Counted from the first letter of the stretch, positions 35,602 through 44,748 are shown. The stretch is DNA of 64,000 bases from Bradyrhizobium tropiciagri (GCF_018130545.1 NZ_JAFCKF010000003.1:868001-932000); one strand, 5' to 3'. The notes: generated from the letters alone by a model not told the origin. Numbers and translations: made by a program.

Positions 35602-35644
35602 AAAAAAATAGAGCGCCGGTTCTGCTTCATCAAAACCGGCGCTC
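35602..35644 (-). terminator. Rho-independent terminator after the thiolase-SDR-crotonase operon
   Basis: An 11-bp perfect stem (GAGCGCCGGTT and its complement, 12-base loop) at 35611-35644. On the minus strand it is followed by TATTTTTTTG. It lies 22 bases beyond the crotonase stop. This is the clearest intrinsic terminator in the window. Confidence 0.88.
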
Positions 35645-35666
35645 CGTTGTCGAAACAGGCGATGCC

Positions 35667-36434
35667 TTACTTGCCCTTCCAGTTCGGCGCGCGCTTTTCG
35701 GCAAAGGCCGCCGCGCCCTCGCGGGCATCTTCGGAGACGAAGACGGGACCGACGATCTCCTGCTGCTTCTTCCACATCTGATCTTCCGGCCAGAGCCGGG
35801 ATTCGACGACCACCTGCTTGGAAGCCTTGACAGCGAGCGGACCGTTGGCGCCGATCGCGGCTGCGAGCTCAAGCGCGGCGTCCAGCGCCGGGCCATCGGT
35901 CACGCGGTTGATGATGCCGAGTTGATGCGCACGCTCGGCGCCGAAGAACTCGCCCGTCAGCGCGAACTCCATCGCCACACGGATCGGCATCTGCCGCGGC
36001 ATGCGGATCAGGCCGCCGGCCGCAGCCGCCAGCCCGCGCTTCACCTCGGGGATCCCGAACTTGGCGTTGCGGTTGGCGACGATCATGTCGCATGACAGCG
36101 CGATCTCCATCCCGCCGGCGAGCGCATAGCCATCGACCGCCGCGATCAGCGGCTTCTTCGGCGGCGCCTCGGTGAGGCCCGCGAAGCCGCGGCCGGGGAT
36201 CGACGGCCGTTCGCCTTTCAGGAACCCCTTGAGGTCCATGCCCGAGCAGAACGTGCCGCCCGCGCCGGTGATGATCCCAACGCTGAGGGCGTCGTCTGCA
36301 TCGAGCCGGTCGATCGCCGCAGCCACGCCCTTGGAGAGCGCGAGGTTGGCTGCGTTCTTGGCTTCCGGCCGATTCAGGGTGATGATCAGGATCGGTCCGC
36401 GGACTTCAGTGAGGACCGGAGTTTCTTCGGACAT
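35667..36434 (-). CDS. Crotonase-family protein (enoyl-CoA hydratase/isomerase)
   Basis: A 255-residue crotonase. The oxyanion-hole segments are GTFCSGMDLKGFLKGE and AAVDGYALAGGMEIALSCDM. It hydrates enoyl-CoA in beta-oxidation or performs a related isomerisation. A glutamate expected in active hydratases occurs in IPEVKRGLAAAAGG. The gene is 26 bases downstream of the SDR gene and ends just before a strong terminator. Confidence 0.9.
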   Translation of the reverse strand: MSEETPVLTEVRGPILIITLNRPEAKNAANLALSKGVAAAIDRLDADDALSVGIITGAGGTFCSGMDLKGFLKGERPSIPGRGFAGLTEAPPKKPLIAAVDGYALAGGMEIALSCDMIVANRNAKFGIPEVKRGLAAAAGGLIRMPRQMPIRVAMEFALTGEFFGAERAHQLGIINRVTDGPALDAALELAAAIGANGPLAVKASKQVVVESRLWPEDQMWKKQQEIVGPVFVSEDAREGAAAFAEKRAPNWKGK

Positions 36435-36460
36435 CGCTTTCGCCTCCTGTTGCTGTGCGC

Positions 36461-37243
36461 TTAACGGGGAGCCATGCGGATGGCGCCGTCGAGACGGACG
36501 TCTTCACCATTGAAGTAGCCATTGGTGATCATCGTCAGCGCCAGATGCGCATATTCCTCCGGCATGCCGAGACGCTTCGGGAACGGCACCGACGCGCTCA
36601 GCGCGGCCTTGACGTTCTCCGGCGCTCCCTGCAGCAGCGGCGTGTTGAAGATGCCCGGCAGGATGGTGTTGACGCGGATGCCTTCGGCCATCAGGTCGCG
36701 CGCGATCGGCAAGGTCATGCCGACGACGCCGGCCTTGGAGGCCGAATAAGCCGCCTGCCCCATCTGGCCGTCTTCTGCCGCAACCGACGCCGTGTTGACG
36801 ACCGCGCCGCGCTCGCCGTGCTCAAGCGGAGACAGCGACAGCATGCCCTGCGCCGACTTGGCGATGCAGCGGAAGGTGCCGACGAGGTTGATCTGGATGA
36901 TGCGGTTGAAGGCGTCGATCGGGAAGTGCGTGGGTTCGCCGGTCTTCTTGTCACGGCCCGCAGTCTTCACCGCGTTACCCGTGCCGGCGCAGTTCACCAG
37001 GATGCGCTCCTGGCCGTGCGCCGCGCGGGCCTTGGCGAAGCCCGCATCGACGAGCTCGTCCGAGGTGACATCGACCTTGCAGAACACACCGCCGATTTCC
37101 TTGGCGATGGCTTCGCCCTTCTCCTCGTTGAAGTCGAAGATCGCGACCTTGACGCCTTGTGCAGCGAGCGCCCGCGCGGTGGCTGCGCCGAGACCGGACG
37201 CACCGCCGGTGACAACCGCGGCGACCGATGAATCGAGTTTCAT
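36461..37243 (-). CDS. SDR-family 3-hydroxyacyl-CoA dehydrogenase
   Basis: A 260-residue short-chain dehydrogenase. The Rossmann motif TGGASGLGAATARALAAQG is at the N-terminus, and the catalytic Tyr-x-x-x-Lys is in AAYSASKAGVVGMTLPIARD. The segment VFCKVDVTSDELVDAGFAKA and the overall pattern resemble type II (HSD17B10-like) 3-hydroxyacyl-CoA dehydrogenases. It lies 18 bases after the thiolase gene in the same operon, giving the third step of beta-oxidation. Confidence 0.9.
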   Translation of the reverse strand: MKLDSSVAAVVTGGASGLGAATARALAAQGVKVAIFDFNEEKGEAIAKEIGGVFCKVDVTSDELVDAGFAKARAAHGQERILVNCAGTGNAVKTAGRDKKTGEPTHFPIDAFNRIIQINLVGTFRCIAKSAQGMLSLSPLEHGERGAVVNTASVAAEDGQMGQAAYSASKAGVVGMTLPIARDLMAEGIRVNTILPGIFNTPLLQGAPENVKAALSASVPFPKRLGMPEEYAHLALTMITNGYFNGEDVRLDGAIRMAPR

Positions 37244-37261
37244 GGCTGTATCCTTTCGCGA

Positions 37262-38512
37262 TCAGATGCGTTCGATGATGATGGCCGGCGCCATGCCGCC
37301 TGCCGCGCACATGGTGACAAGACCATAACGACCGCCGCTGCGCTCGAGCTCGTCGAGCGCCGTGCCGATCAGGATCGATCCGGTCGCGCCGATCGGATGG
37401 CCGAGCGCGATCGAGCCGCCGTTGATGTTGACCTTTTCGCGGTTGAGGTCGAGGTCGCGGATGAATTTCTCGGCAACAACAGCGAACGCCTCGTTAATCT
37501 CCCAGACGTCGATGTCGTCCTTGGTCAGGCCGGCCTTGGCGAGAACCTTCTTGGCCGCGGGAACCGGCGCGTTGAGCATCAGGGTCGGATCGTCACCCTG
37601 GTTGGCATAGGCCACGATGCGGCCGCGCGGCTTGAGGCCGTGCTTCTCGGCATAGTCCTTCGAGGTGATCAGGACAGCGGCGGCGCCGTCCACCACGCCC
37701 GAGCTGTTGCCGGCATGATGCACGCCCTTCCACTCGAGGCCCGGATAGCGGCGCTGGATCTGCTTCTTGAAGGTCACGCCGTTGCCGAGATCGAAATCGG
37801 CAAGCTGCTCGAAGCTCGGCTTCAGCGATGCCAGCCCTTCAGCCGTGGTCTCGGGGCGCGGGAATTCTTCACGACCGAGGGCAACGCTGCCGTCGTCGTT
37901 GAGGACGGGGATCACCGACTTGGCGAAGCGGCCTTCATCGATCGCCCGCTTGGCGCGCTGCTGGCTGGTCAGCGCCAGTGCATCGCAGGCCTCACGGCTG
38001 ATCCCTTCGCGCGTCGCGATGGCGTCGCCGCAGACGCCCTGATGCGACTGCGGGTGAATCTCGTCAAGCGCCGGGTTACCCGAACCCATCATCCGCGCCG
38101 GCTGTCCCGCCTTGGAGCGCTCGGCTGCGAGCGTCTGTTGGTAGCTCATCATCTCGGTACCGCCGGCGATGACGCAGTCTTCCATGCCCGACATCACCGA
38201 GGCTGCCGCGAGGTTCACCGAGGTGATGCCGCCGCCACAGAAACGATCCAGCGTCGTGCCGCTGGCATTGATGTCGTAACCGGCCGCGAGCGCCGACATA
38301 CGCCCGAGATCGCCGCCCTGCTTGCCTTCCTGGGTCGAGGTCGACCAGATGATGTCGTCGACGGTCGAGGTATCGAGCTTGTTGCGCTCCTTGAGCGCGC
38401 CGAGCACGGTTGCGGCCAGCTGCTGCGGATGCAGGTGCGACAGTGCGCCCTTGCCCGGCTTGCCGATGCCGCGCGGCGTGCGCACCGCGTCGATGATGTA
38501 TGCCTCAGACAT
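37262..38512 (-). CDS. Acetyl-CoA acetyltransferase (thiolase)
   Basis: A 416-residue thiolase II-family enzyme. The acyl-accepting Cys92 is in LDRFCGGGITSVNLAAASVM, the catalytic histidine is in ALGHPIGATGSILIG, and the second cysteine is in VTMCAAGGMAPA. It cleaves 3-ketoacyl-CoA as the last step of beta-oxidation, or condenses acyl-CoA units. It is the first gene of a three-gene operon (thiolase, SDR, crotonase). A truncated IclR regulator lies upstream. Confidence 0.93.
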   Translation of the reverse strand: MSEAYIIDAVRTPRGIGKPGKGALSHLHPQQLAATVLGALKERNKLDTSTVDDIIWSTSTQEGKQGGDLGRMSALAAGYDINASGTTLDRFCGGGITSVNLAAASVMSGMEDCVIAGGTEMMSYQQTLAAERSKAGQPARMMGSGNPALDEIHPQSHQGVCGDAIATREGISREACDALALTSQQRAKRAIDEGRFAKSVIPVLNDDGSVALGREEFPRPETTAEGLASLKPSFEQLADFDLGNGVTFKKQIQRRYPGLEWKGVHHAGNSSGVVDGAAAVLITSKDYAEKHGLKPRGRIVAYANQGDDPTLMLNAPVPAAKKVLAKAGLTKDDIDVWEINEAFAVVAEKFIRDLDLNREKVNINGGSIALGHPIGATGSILIGTALDELERSGGRYGLVTMCAAGGMAPAIIIERI

Positions 38513-38608
38513 GCGTTTTCCCTTGCTTTGGATGTTTCATTGCTGTGCGCCCGCGCCGATTTCGACGGCCGCTTCCGCTGCGCCGTCTGCCCGGTACGAG
38601 CCGAGATG

Positions 38609-39010
38609 TCAGCGGTGTGGCGTCACCGCAAGCGGCTCGACGACGGGGCTGCGCTGATCGTCGAAATAATCGAAGCGCGAGTTAATGCCCCGCAACATGG
38701 ACGGTTGCGCCTGGTCGCGCTGCCGCTCGTCGGCACAGTCGGGCTTGTCCGCAAACAGCGGAGCACCGGGCGCGGCGGCGTGCGGACCGAGAGCATATTT
38801 CTGCTCCTGCGGCAGGTAGATCAACTGGCCGATCTGGGTCAGCGTCAGCGTGAGACGAGAGACCGTCGATCGCGGCAGGCCGCAGCGATCGGCGATGTCG
38901 CGATTGCCGAGGCGTATGCTTCGACCTTCGAAGCAACGCACGATGTCGAATGCGCGCGACACCACCTGGATCACGCGCCGGTTGTCCGTGCCGGCGCTGT
39001 CTTGCGCCAT
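38609..39010 (-). pseudogene. Truncated IclR-family regulator
   Basis: The N-terminal part of an IclR regulator: the winged helix-turn-helix is intact (VVSRAFDIVRCFEGRSIRLG, RDIADRCGLPRSTVSRLTLT, YALGPHAAAP). After about residue 90 the text no longer resembles the family, and the chain stops at 133 residues, about half the normal 250-270. The whole effector domain is absent; the thiolase gene begins only 97 bases further on, so there is no space for it. This looks like a deletion that fused the DNA-binding part to out-of-frame sequence. A working DNA-binding protein is still conceivable. Confidence 0.75.
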
Positions 39011-39710
39011 CAGTACCTCAGATCGACGTCCCATCGTTTACGCCTCACTCCTCATGTTTTCGTACGGGTGAACGAAGCCCACTCTGCGTTGAGCAGGGGG
39101 CGTTGATCCGCGGCAGCGCGCGACCGCGCTCGGACTTGTGGGCTGGAATCCGTCGGAAGGAATCGGCGCACGCCGCGCCGGCGATCACGGCGGGTCGCGC
39201 ATGGTCAACGAAGCCTGTGGTCTGCCGGACGGGGGCACACCCGGCCTGTTCGAGACCGACCCACGTGGATGCGATGAGCGCCTGGTTTTCCAGACAAACG
39301 ACGCCGCGCCCGAGCGGGGCAAGCAGCTTCGAATGTCTTTGGCCAGCCGGCATCAGGCGGATTCTTTCCCTAGGGTTTTGGACTTTAATTAATTGATTAA
39401 TTAGTGACGTGATTAAAGTGGGTGCTCCCCCCTGTCAACCGCGCTCGCCGCAGGGCCCCCCGCGCTGGGATGACACCTCGCCCATCGCTCAAGCCAGCGG
39501 CGCCAATTTGCGGGATTGCGGATCCGTCGCGGCGAACTTCAAGCCGCTGCAAAGCGGCGATCGGGGCAGAACGGCCGACACGACACCGCAGCAAGCGCGC
39601 GTGGCTGGATCAGGAAAAGTTGCGAGGATGAAGGGCAGCCGGGTGTCCGAACAGACGCGACTGCTGGCCGGCGTGGCCGATACGAGGGCTAAACCTAAGC
39701 TTTGAAAGCT
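39011..39710. other. Intergenic region left of the island boundary
   Basis: 700 bases with no convincing gene. Open frames on both strands lack ribosome sites and recognisable domains. It probably carries debris from the core chromosome next to the attachment site. Confidence 0.5.
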
Positions 39711-39755
39711 TGGTGGGCGCACCAGGGCTCGAACCTGGGACCCGCTGATTAAGAG
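39711..39755 (-). other. 3' fragment of tRNA-Lys(CUU), putative genomic island attachment site
   Basis: Read on the minus strand, these 45 bases run from an anticodon loop CTCTTAA (anticodon CTT) through the 3' anticodon stem TCAGC, variable loop, T-arm (CCAGG, TTCGAGC, CCTGG) and acceptor strand to the CCA end. The 5' half is missing: the bases ahead of the loop do not pair with TCAGC. This break right at the anticodon loop is what site-specific tyrosine integrases leave as a duplicated att core. In such insertions the intact tRNA lies at the far end. Since this fragment's 3' end points left, the island should extend to the right of 39756. Confidence 0.8.
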
Positions 39756-39783
39756 GCGTATGATTCCGTTGGAAAATCAATGC

Positions 39784-39850
39784 CTGTTCCGACAAAGCCG
39801 GTGCTAAGCGTGCATTGAACTTACAATCAGATTTCCCTCTGTCGGAACAG
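39784..39850. repeat. 11-bp inverted repeat beside the tRNA fragment
   Basis: CTGTTCCGACA at 39784-39794 and its exact reverse complement at 39840-39850, separated by 45 bases. It starts 28 bases from the tRNA fragment. Such paired repeats near an att core may be binding sites for an integrase or excision factor. Confidence 0.5.
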
Positions 39851-39855
39851 CGCGA

Positions 39856-40394
39856 TAGCGATGCCTGACAGAACTAAAGAGACTCACTGCGGGGGTTCGA
39901 GTCAGGAGACCGCTACAGTGTGAAACCCACTAATTCGGAAGCCCTGTTTTCTTACCGGAGAGCAGTCTAGCTCCGAACATCGGGTCTGTCCCAATTCTTC
40001 GAAAGCTTCACCTCGCCTTCCCTTTCCGCCCCCTTGTTCAGCGGACTTTGCGACCACCCTCCATGCTGCGCGCGCCGAATCCGGGTCAATGCTGCTCGCC
40101 GACCGTGGACATGACGCGGACTGGGACCGGGGAATTTCAGCCGATTCAAACTCTTAGCTCGAAATTTGGGGCGGCAACACGTCATTGTTATTCAATGGCT
40201 TTCGGGTGAGTCCCCCAAAATAGTGGTTAGTCACTTAGAGCCATGAGCAATGTAGAAGATGCCTCGATTCCACATGCTCTGGTTCCGAATTAGGGCCCCG
40301 CTGGGGCCCGACCGTGGATCGTGCGACGATGTGATGTGGAGACCATGGCTCTCGACCGAGAAGGCGAGCCATCGTCCTCCGCAAACCATCAACG
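39856..40394. other. Intergenic region at the island edge
   Basis: About 540 bases with no gene I can support and no integrase remnant that I recognise. Confidence 0.5.
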
Positions 40395-41117
40395 TTAATC
40401 GCGCCCGGCTTCGACGAACTTCCTTGCCGTGAGTTCGGGGTTCGTCAAGAGGACCTCGTGGCTGCCCTCCATGCCGACGAGCCGGAAGACGCCTAGCCGG
40501 TTGGAAAGACGTGGATGTCGGCCCCACTCTCCTTGCGTAATGTCGTTGTCCTCGTACGGCGCCAAGTAGCTGAACGCAGGGGGCACCTTGTCCCAGCCGC
40601 TCATGTCCGCTTTGTCCGTGAAGGCGCCGAACGGCTGGGGCCTCAGGACGTCGTAGATCTGCCGTGCATGTTCCGTCGTCCCGTCGTTGAAGAAGGCGTC
40701 GCGCCATACCGGAAACGGCAAAACGACGGATCCGTCCTTCCGTTCCGCGGCGCTGGCTCTGAGGGCGTCGTGCAGATGCGGCGGGATCTCCTCCACGAGT
40801 GCGCGACCTTGAGCAGGCACGAAGGCAGCGAAATAGACAAGCCGACGGACACGCTCGGGCATTTCGATCGCGATGCGCGATATCAGGTAGCCGCCCCAAC
40901 TGTGTCCGACGAGCACATAGTCACCGAGGTCGCGGCTCTTGATGTACTCGATGATCGGGGCAGAAGCGCCGCGGAGATCGACATGCTTGTCGTCGTTCGC
41001 TCCGAGTCCACCCGCGGTCGGCGTGTGCACCTCATGTCCGGCCTCCTCGAGATGGCTCCGGACAGAATTCCACAGTTCTCCGTAGTGCCAGGCTCCGTGC
41101 ACCAGAACGAAACGCAT
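40395..41117 (-). CDS. Alpha/beta hydrolase, esterase/hydroxynitrile-lyase-like
   Basis: A 240-residue soluble hydrolase. It opens MRFVLVHGAWHYGELWNSV, and the nucleophile elbow is Gly-His-Ser73-Trp-Gly-Gly. The catalytic histidine is likely in VGMEGSHEVLL near the C-terminus. The compact fold and HGAWH start resemble the EstC/salicylate-binding-protein-2/hydroxynitrile lyase branch. I chose the ATG at 41117 because GAAGGAAAG is 4 bases upstream. An AraC regulator is encoded 175 bases upstream in the same direction. The physiological ester is unknown. Confidence 0.87.
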   Translation of the reverse strand: MRFVLVHGAWHYGELWNSVRSHLEEAGHEVHTPTAGGLGANDDKHVDLRGASAPIIEYIKSRDLGDYVLVGHSWGGYLISRIAIEMPERVRRLVYFAAFVPAQGRALVEEIPPHLHDALRASAAERKDGSVVLPFPVWRDAFFNDGTTEHARQIYDVLRPQPFGAFTDKADMSGWDKVPPAFSYLAPYEDNDITQGEWGRHPRLSNRLGVFRLVGMEGSHEVLLTNPELTARKFVEAGRD

Positions 41118-41292
41118 TTTCTTTCCTTCCGTCGGCATGATCGCATTGGAACGGTGTCCAACCCAGACTGCCAATCTTATGAAAGAGAAGGTTCGGCGCT
41201 ATCGGCCGGACGAAGCCGGCTATCGGAAAAATGCATATTGAGCGTCGAGGTCCGGGCTTGACGCGCCATGTGGACGGAAGCGTGGGCGCGGA

Positions 41293-42285
41293 TCAGCGCT
41301 TCGCGAGCACGTCGGAGGGACGCTTGCCGAAGCGCGCCCTGTACTGCGCCGCGAATTCACCGAGATGAACAAATCCACACTGCATGGCGACGTCCGTGAC
41401 GTTCAGCGTACCCGGCTCGGCGCTCGACAGGACCGCGTGGACCCTGTCTAGTCGCTCCGACCGTAGCCATCGCCCCGGCGGCGATCCCACATAGCGCTGG
41501 AATCCCGCTTGGAGCCCGCGGAGACTCATGCCGCTCCGTCGAGCCACTTCGCTGAGGCAAACCGGCCCGGAGAGATGGTCCCGCATGTAGTCCATCGCAC
41601 GCCGTATCTGCGCCGGAGGCGGCTGCCGGGGCTCGGCATGGATCGCGGCGCTGAAATTGTTCGCCTGGCTGAGCAGAAGGGACTCGATCACCAACTCTTC
41701 GAACTGATCAAACAGCCGGGGATGGTTTTTCGTCGCGCCAAGCAACGCGAGGTTCGCCGCGGTCTCGAGCAGGCTGGTCCAGAACGCGGGCGTTTCTCCG
41801 AGCGACAGCTTGAAATGCACCGCCTGTTGCCTCACGGAACCGACGAGACTAGCGCAGACGGCCTCTACGCGACGACGATCGAGCCTCACGATGATCTGGT
41901 CGAATGCACCGTCGATGTCGAAGCGGAAAGCGCGATGAGCACTTGCGACCGCGCCGCACTTGGGCTGAACCTCCGCTGCATCAGAACCGTAACTGAAGCG
42001 CGCCTTGCCGGCGATGGGGAGAGTGACGAGAAAATTGTCCTCCTCCGGGACCGCAGGCGCGACCGTGACGTCGCAGCCATAGCGCAGTCGACTCACCGAA
42101 AAGGGGCCTAACGGAAGGTAATCCAAATGCGTCGAAAGCTTCGCGCGCTTTTCTGCGATGGTCAGACGGTGCGGGCGGAGCGCCCGCGCGCAGGCGTCGA
42201 CGACTTCGTCCTTATCGCCGCTCGAAACAAGACGATGCTGCGTTGCGAAGAGGCGGTCGGCGATTTGCAAATCGCATGCAGTCAT
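41293..42285 (-). CDS. AraC-family transcriptional regulator
   Basis: A 330-residue regulator with an N-terminal cupin-like sensing domain (PLGPFSVSRLRYGCDVTVAP) of the AraC-binding type 2 class. The C-terminal double helix-turn-helix is LSEVARRSGMSLRGLQAGFQ, quoted in part, then PPGRWLRSERLDRVHAVL and VTDVAMQCGFVHLGEFAAQY. It lies upstream of the alpha/beta hydrolase gene and most simply controls it. An ATG at 42285 is preferred to the GTG two codons upstream. Confidence 0.9.
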   Translation of the reverse strand: MTACDLQIADRLFATQHRLVSSGDKDEVVDACARALRPHRLTIAEKRAKLSTHLDYLPLGPFSVSRLRYGCDVTVAPAVPEEDNFLVTLPIAGKARFSYGSDAAEVQPKCGAVASAHRAFRFDIDGAFDQIIVRLDRRRVEAVCASLVGSVRQQAVHFKLSLGETPAFWTSLLETAANLALLGATKNHPRLFDQFEELVIESLLLSQANNFSAAIHAEPRQPPPAQIRRAMDYMRDHLSGPVCLSEVARRSGMSLRGLQAGFQRYVGSPPGRWLRSERLDRVHAVLSSAEPGTLNVTDVAMQCGFVHLGEFAAQYRARFGKRPSDVLAKR

Positions 42286-42291
42286 ACTCAC

Positions 42292-42733
42292 ACCCGGCTC
42301 TGTTCAGATAGTAAGCATCCTGGCATTCCGGCGGCCGGAGCTATTCTGGTCCTGCGGCCCCGACCTTGCAAGGGGCGCCCATCTCTCGCCCGACGCAGCC
42401 AAGATGCGCGGATACGGCGAGCCACAGTGCGTAGACGGTTCGAAAGCCGGCTCAATGGCAGCCTTTGCCCCGGATCGGAACGTCGATCTCGCGCATCATG
42501 ACGGTCTTGCCGTCGCGAATGTCCAGCGTATAGCTCTGGATTTGGTGAGACCGCTCGCCTGCGGGGCGGCACCGCCACGTCATTCTTAACGATACGCAAA
42601 TTGCGCGGTTTGCCGTATTCCGGGCTTTTTCCTTACCGGATGGCAACCTCATCGTTGAACGCTCCCACGATGGTTGGCTCGCTCATCGTCAATTGGGTGC
42701 GAGTCTATGCTCGCGACTGGATAACAATCCCAG
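42292..42733. other. Intergenic region with a possible gene remnant
   Basis: About 440 bases. On the minus strand near 42455-42545 a short frame encodes QSYTLDIRDGKTVMMREIDV and then stops. It looks like the tail of a lost gene, but no family can be named. Nothing else is seen. Confidence 0.4.
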
Positions 42734-44041
42734 TCACAACCGTGCCTCGATGCAGGAAGCGATCTCCAGCAGGCGCCGGTCGGCGTTCCTGCGGCCGATC
42801 AACATTAGACCGACGGGCAGCCCATCGACCGGTAACGGCATCGAGATCGACGGGCAATCGAGCATGTTGGCGATGCGGGGATTGCGAAGCACCAGTCCGT
42901 TGAATTTGTGGAAGGCGCTATCCTCCTCGACAGCCGACAGGAGCGGCGCACGGATTGGCGTCGTTGGCAGAATGAAAATCTCATCATTGCCGAAGGACTG
43001 TTCAAAAGCCTGGACCGCGGCGTGCCGGAGCCGCACCATGCGCACATAGTCGACGGCGAGGGTGCCGGCGCCTGCTTCGATGCGAACCCGGGTTTTCGGA
43101 TCGACCCCATCCAGGCTCGATAGCCCAAGGCCGCGCAGTGTAGCACCGACCTCGATCGACGGGAAAGTGCCGATCCTGTCGATCTCTGCAATGCGATCGA
43201 GAACAGGTTCGATCGATCCATCTTCGATCTGCAAGCCAGATGATCGAAGCCGCTCTACGACATTCTCAAACGCGCCAAGCACTTCCGGCTCGCAGCCGTC
43301 AAACAGGCGACCGCGAGCGACCGTGAGACGAAAAGTGTAGGGAGAGGCAACCTGCGGCCGCGGGATCACGTCGCCGCCCGACAGCACCTGATCGGCAGCG
43401 AAACAGTCTGCGACGCTCGACGCAATCGGCCCGATGGTATCGAGGCTGGACGACAACGAGAACGCGCCCGCGGTCGGCACAAACCCGCTCGTCGGCTTGA
43501 AGCCGGTTGCGCCAGACAACGCCGCCGGAATTCGGATCGATCCTCCAGTGTCGCTGCCAATGGCGATCTCCGCCATGCCGTCAATCACCGAGACAACAGC
43601 CCCCGAGGAAGACCCGCCCGGAGTGCGGCGGCGGTCCCGGGGATTGCCCGGCCCCCCATCGTTCGGGTTGGTCCCCAGCGCTGAGAAGGCAAACTCGGTC
43701 ATCTGGGTCTTGCCGATGATGACGGCTCCCGCCGCACGCAAGCGCTTCACGACCAGCGCGTCTTCGGTGGCAGTGGGCAAGGCGCGTAACACAGCAGAAC
43801 CCGAGCTCGTCACTGTGCCGGCGACATCGAAGAGTGCCTTGACCGAGACGATGCGACCGTCGAGCGGGCCGCGTGTGGTTCCGGCGACAGCGCGCCGATC
43901 GGCAGCTTCTGCCTCGCAGCGAGCACTTTCCGCGAACAAGGCGGTGAAGGTACTCTCTGCGCCCAATGAGTTCGCGCGCGCGAGGGCGACCTCCAATCGA
44001 GCCGCGGCGGTGGGTTGGGATTGATCGGATGCTGAAGTCAT
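42734..44041 (-). CDS. Amidase (amidase signature family)
   Basis: A 435-residue amidase signature enzyme. The Ser-Ser-Lys triad segments are visible: Lys68 in VSVKALFDVAGT, the serines of TPGGSSSGAVVSV, and the nucleophile Ser168 in IGSDTGGSIRIPAA. It would hydrolyse an amide to acid plus ammonia or amine. I chose the ATG at 44041 because GGAG lies 9 bases upstream. It is the last gene of the ten-gene catabolic operon, 29 bases after the DUF2848 gene. Length is typical of bacterial amidases of the AtzF/GatA-like group. Confidence 0.9.
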   Translation of the reverse strand: MTSASDQSQPTAAARLEVALARANSLGAESTFTALFAESARCEAEAADRRAVAGTTRGPLDGRIVSVKALFDVAGTVTSSGSAVLRALPTATEDALVVKRLRAAGAVIIGKTQMTEFAFSALGTNPNDGGPGNPRDRRRTPGGSSSGAVVSVIDGMAEIAIGSDTGGSIRIPAALSGATGFKPTSGFVPTAGAFSLSSSLDTIGPIASSVADCFAADQVLSGGDVIPRPQVASPYTFRLTVARGRLFDGCEPEVLGAFENVVERLRSSGLQIEDGSIEPVLDRIAEIDRIGTFPSIEVGATLRGLGLSSLDGVDPKTRVRIEAGAGTLAVDYVRMVRLRHAAVQAFEQSFGNDEIFILPTTPIRAPLLSAVEEDSAFHKFNGLVLRNPRIANMLDCPSISMPLPVDGLPVGLMLIGRRNADRRLLEIASCIEARL

Positions 44042-44070
44042 TCGTCGCAGCTCCTCACCGAAGATGGCGG

Positions 44071-44748
44071 TCAAGAGATAACCGGGAGGACGTCAATATC
44101 GTAGCTGTGGGTCAGGGAGCGTTTGAGAACCGGATCGCCCAGCTCCATTTCAAAGCGCGTCCCCGGGCGAATTCCGCCGATCGCGCCCGGCGTCCCGCAG
44201 AACATCAAGGTCCCGGCAGGAAGCAGATCGGCGTTTGCGTAGCGACGAATGAGATCGCGCGGCGTTCTTAGCGACGAGACAGGACTGTCCTGATAGAGAA
44301 CCCGCTTGCCGTCGATCGTCACCCAGGAGCGAAGGACCAATTCGTCCCAGTGCGGTTCGACATCAGCGTATGACCAGAGCTGTAGGCCAATCGGCTTGCC
44401 ACAAAGCTGCTTCGAAAGTGCGATTCCTGTCGCTTCCGCCTTGCGATCGGTGTGGTCGGATCCGATTCCGATCCAGAGCCCATCGGCCATCGCGACCACC
44501 ACGGGCTCAACTTCACCGGAACTATCCGGACCAAGCACAGTCAGGCGGTCCGCCTGCGTCAGTGTCTGGGCCGCGACACGGTAGTAGAGCGGCGTCGTCG
44601 ACGGACGCGGAATTCCGAGCGCGGCAAGTTCCTCGATATGGTGCTCGATCGCGGCTGCGTCCCTGCCCGCCCAACCCGCGATCACAAGCGATTCGATTTC
44701 GACGCCGACGTGATCGGTCCGATCCTTCCCGATGCGGTCAAACTTCAT
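44071..44748 (-). CDS. DUF2848 protein (fumarylacetoacetase-like hydrolase)
   Basis: A 225-residue protein of the DUF2848 family, a branch of the fumarylacetoacetate hydrolase fold. Diagnostic parts are VIAGWAGRDAAAIEHHIEEL, the GIPRPSTTPLYYRVA segment, GIGSDHTDRKAEATGI and TLMFCGTPGAIGGIRPGTRF. Family enzymes of this fold cleave C-C bonds or decarboxylate 2-oxo acids with a divalent metal, but DUF2848 itself is uncharacterised. Starts at 44748, 44754 or 44766 are possible; all overlap the livF-type gene. Co-occurrence with an amidase and an importer suggests work on the imported compound. Confidence 0.85.
   Translation of the reverse strand: MKFDRIGKDRTDHVGVEIESLVIAGWAGRDAAAIEHHIEELAALGIPRPSTTPLYYRVAAQTLTQADRLTVLGPDSSGEVEPVVVAMADGLWIGIGSDHTDRKAEATGIALSKQLCGKPIGLQLWSYADVEPHWDELVLRSWVTIDGKRVLYQDSPVSSLRTPRDLIRRYANADLLPAGTLMFCGTPGAIGGIRPGTRFEMELGDPVLKRSLTHSYDIDVLPVIS

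Noticed and set aside
39045-39353. A 102-codon minus-strand frame left of the tRNA fragment
   Set aside because: It has no ribosome site, no family resemblance, and competes with equally open frames on the other strand.
39888-39910. A GGGGGTTCGAGTC sequence resembling another tRNA T-loop
   Set aside because: The following bases do not pair with the preceding G run, so no T-arm can form.
42452-42652. A 66-codon minus-strand frame downstream of the amidase gene
   Set aside because: Only its last 30 residues look protein-like and no start or family could be assigned. It is mentioned only as a possible remnant.
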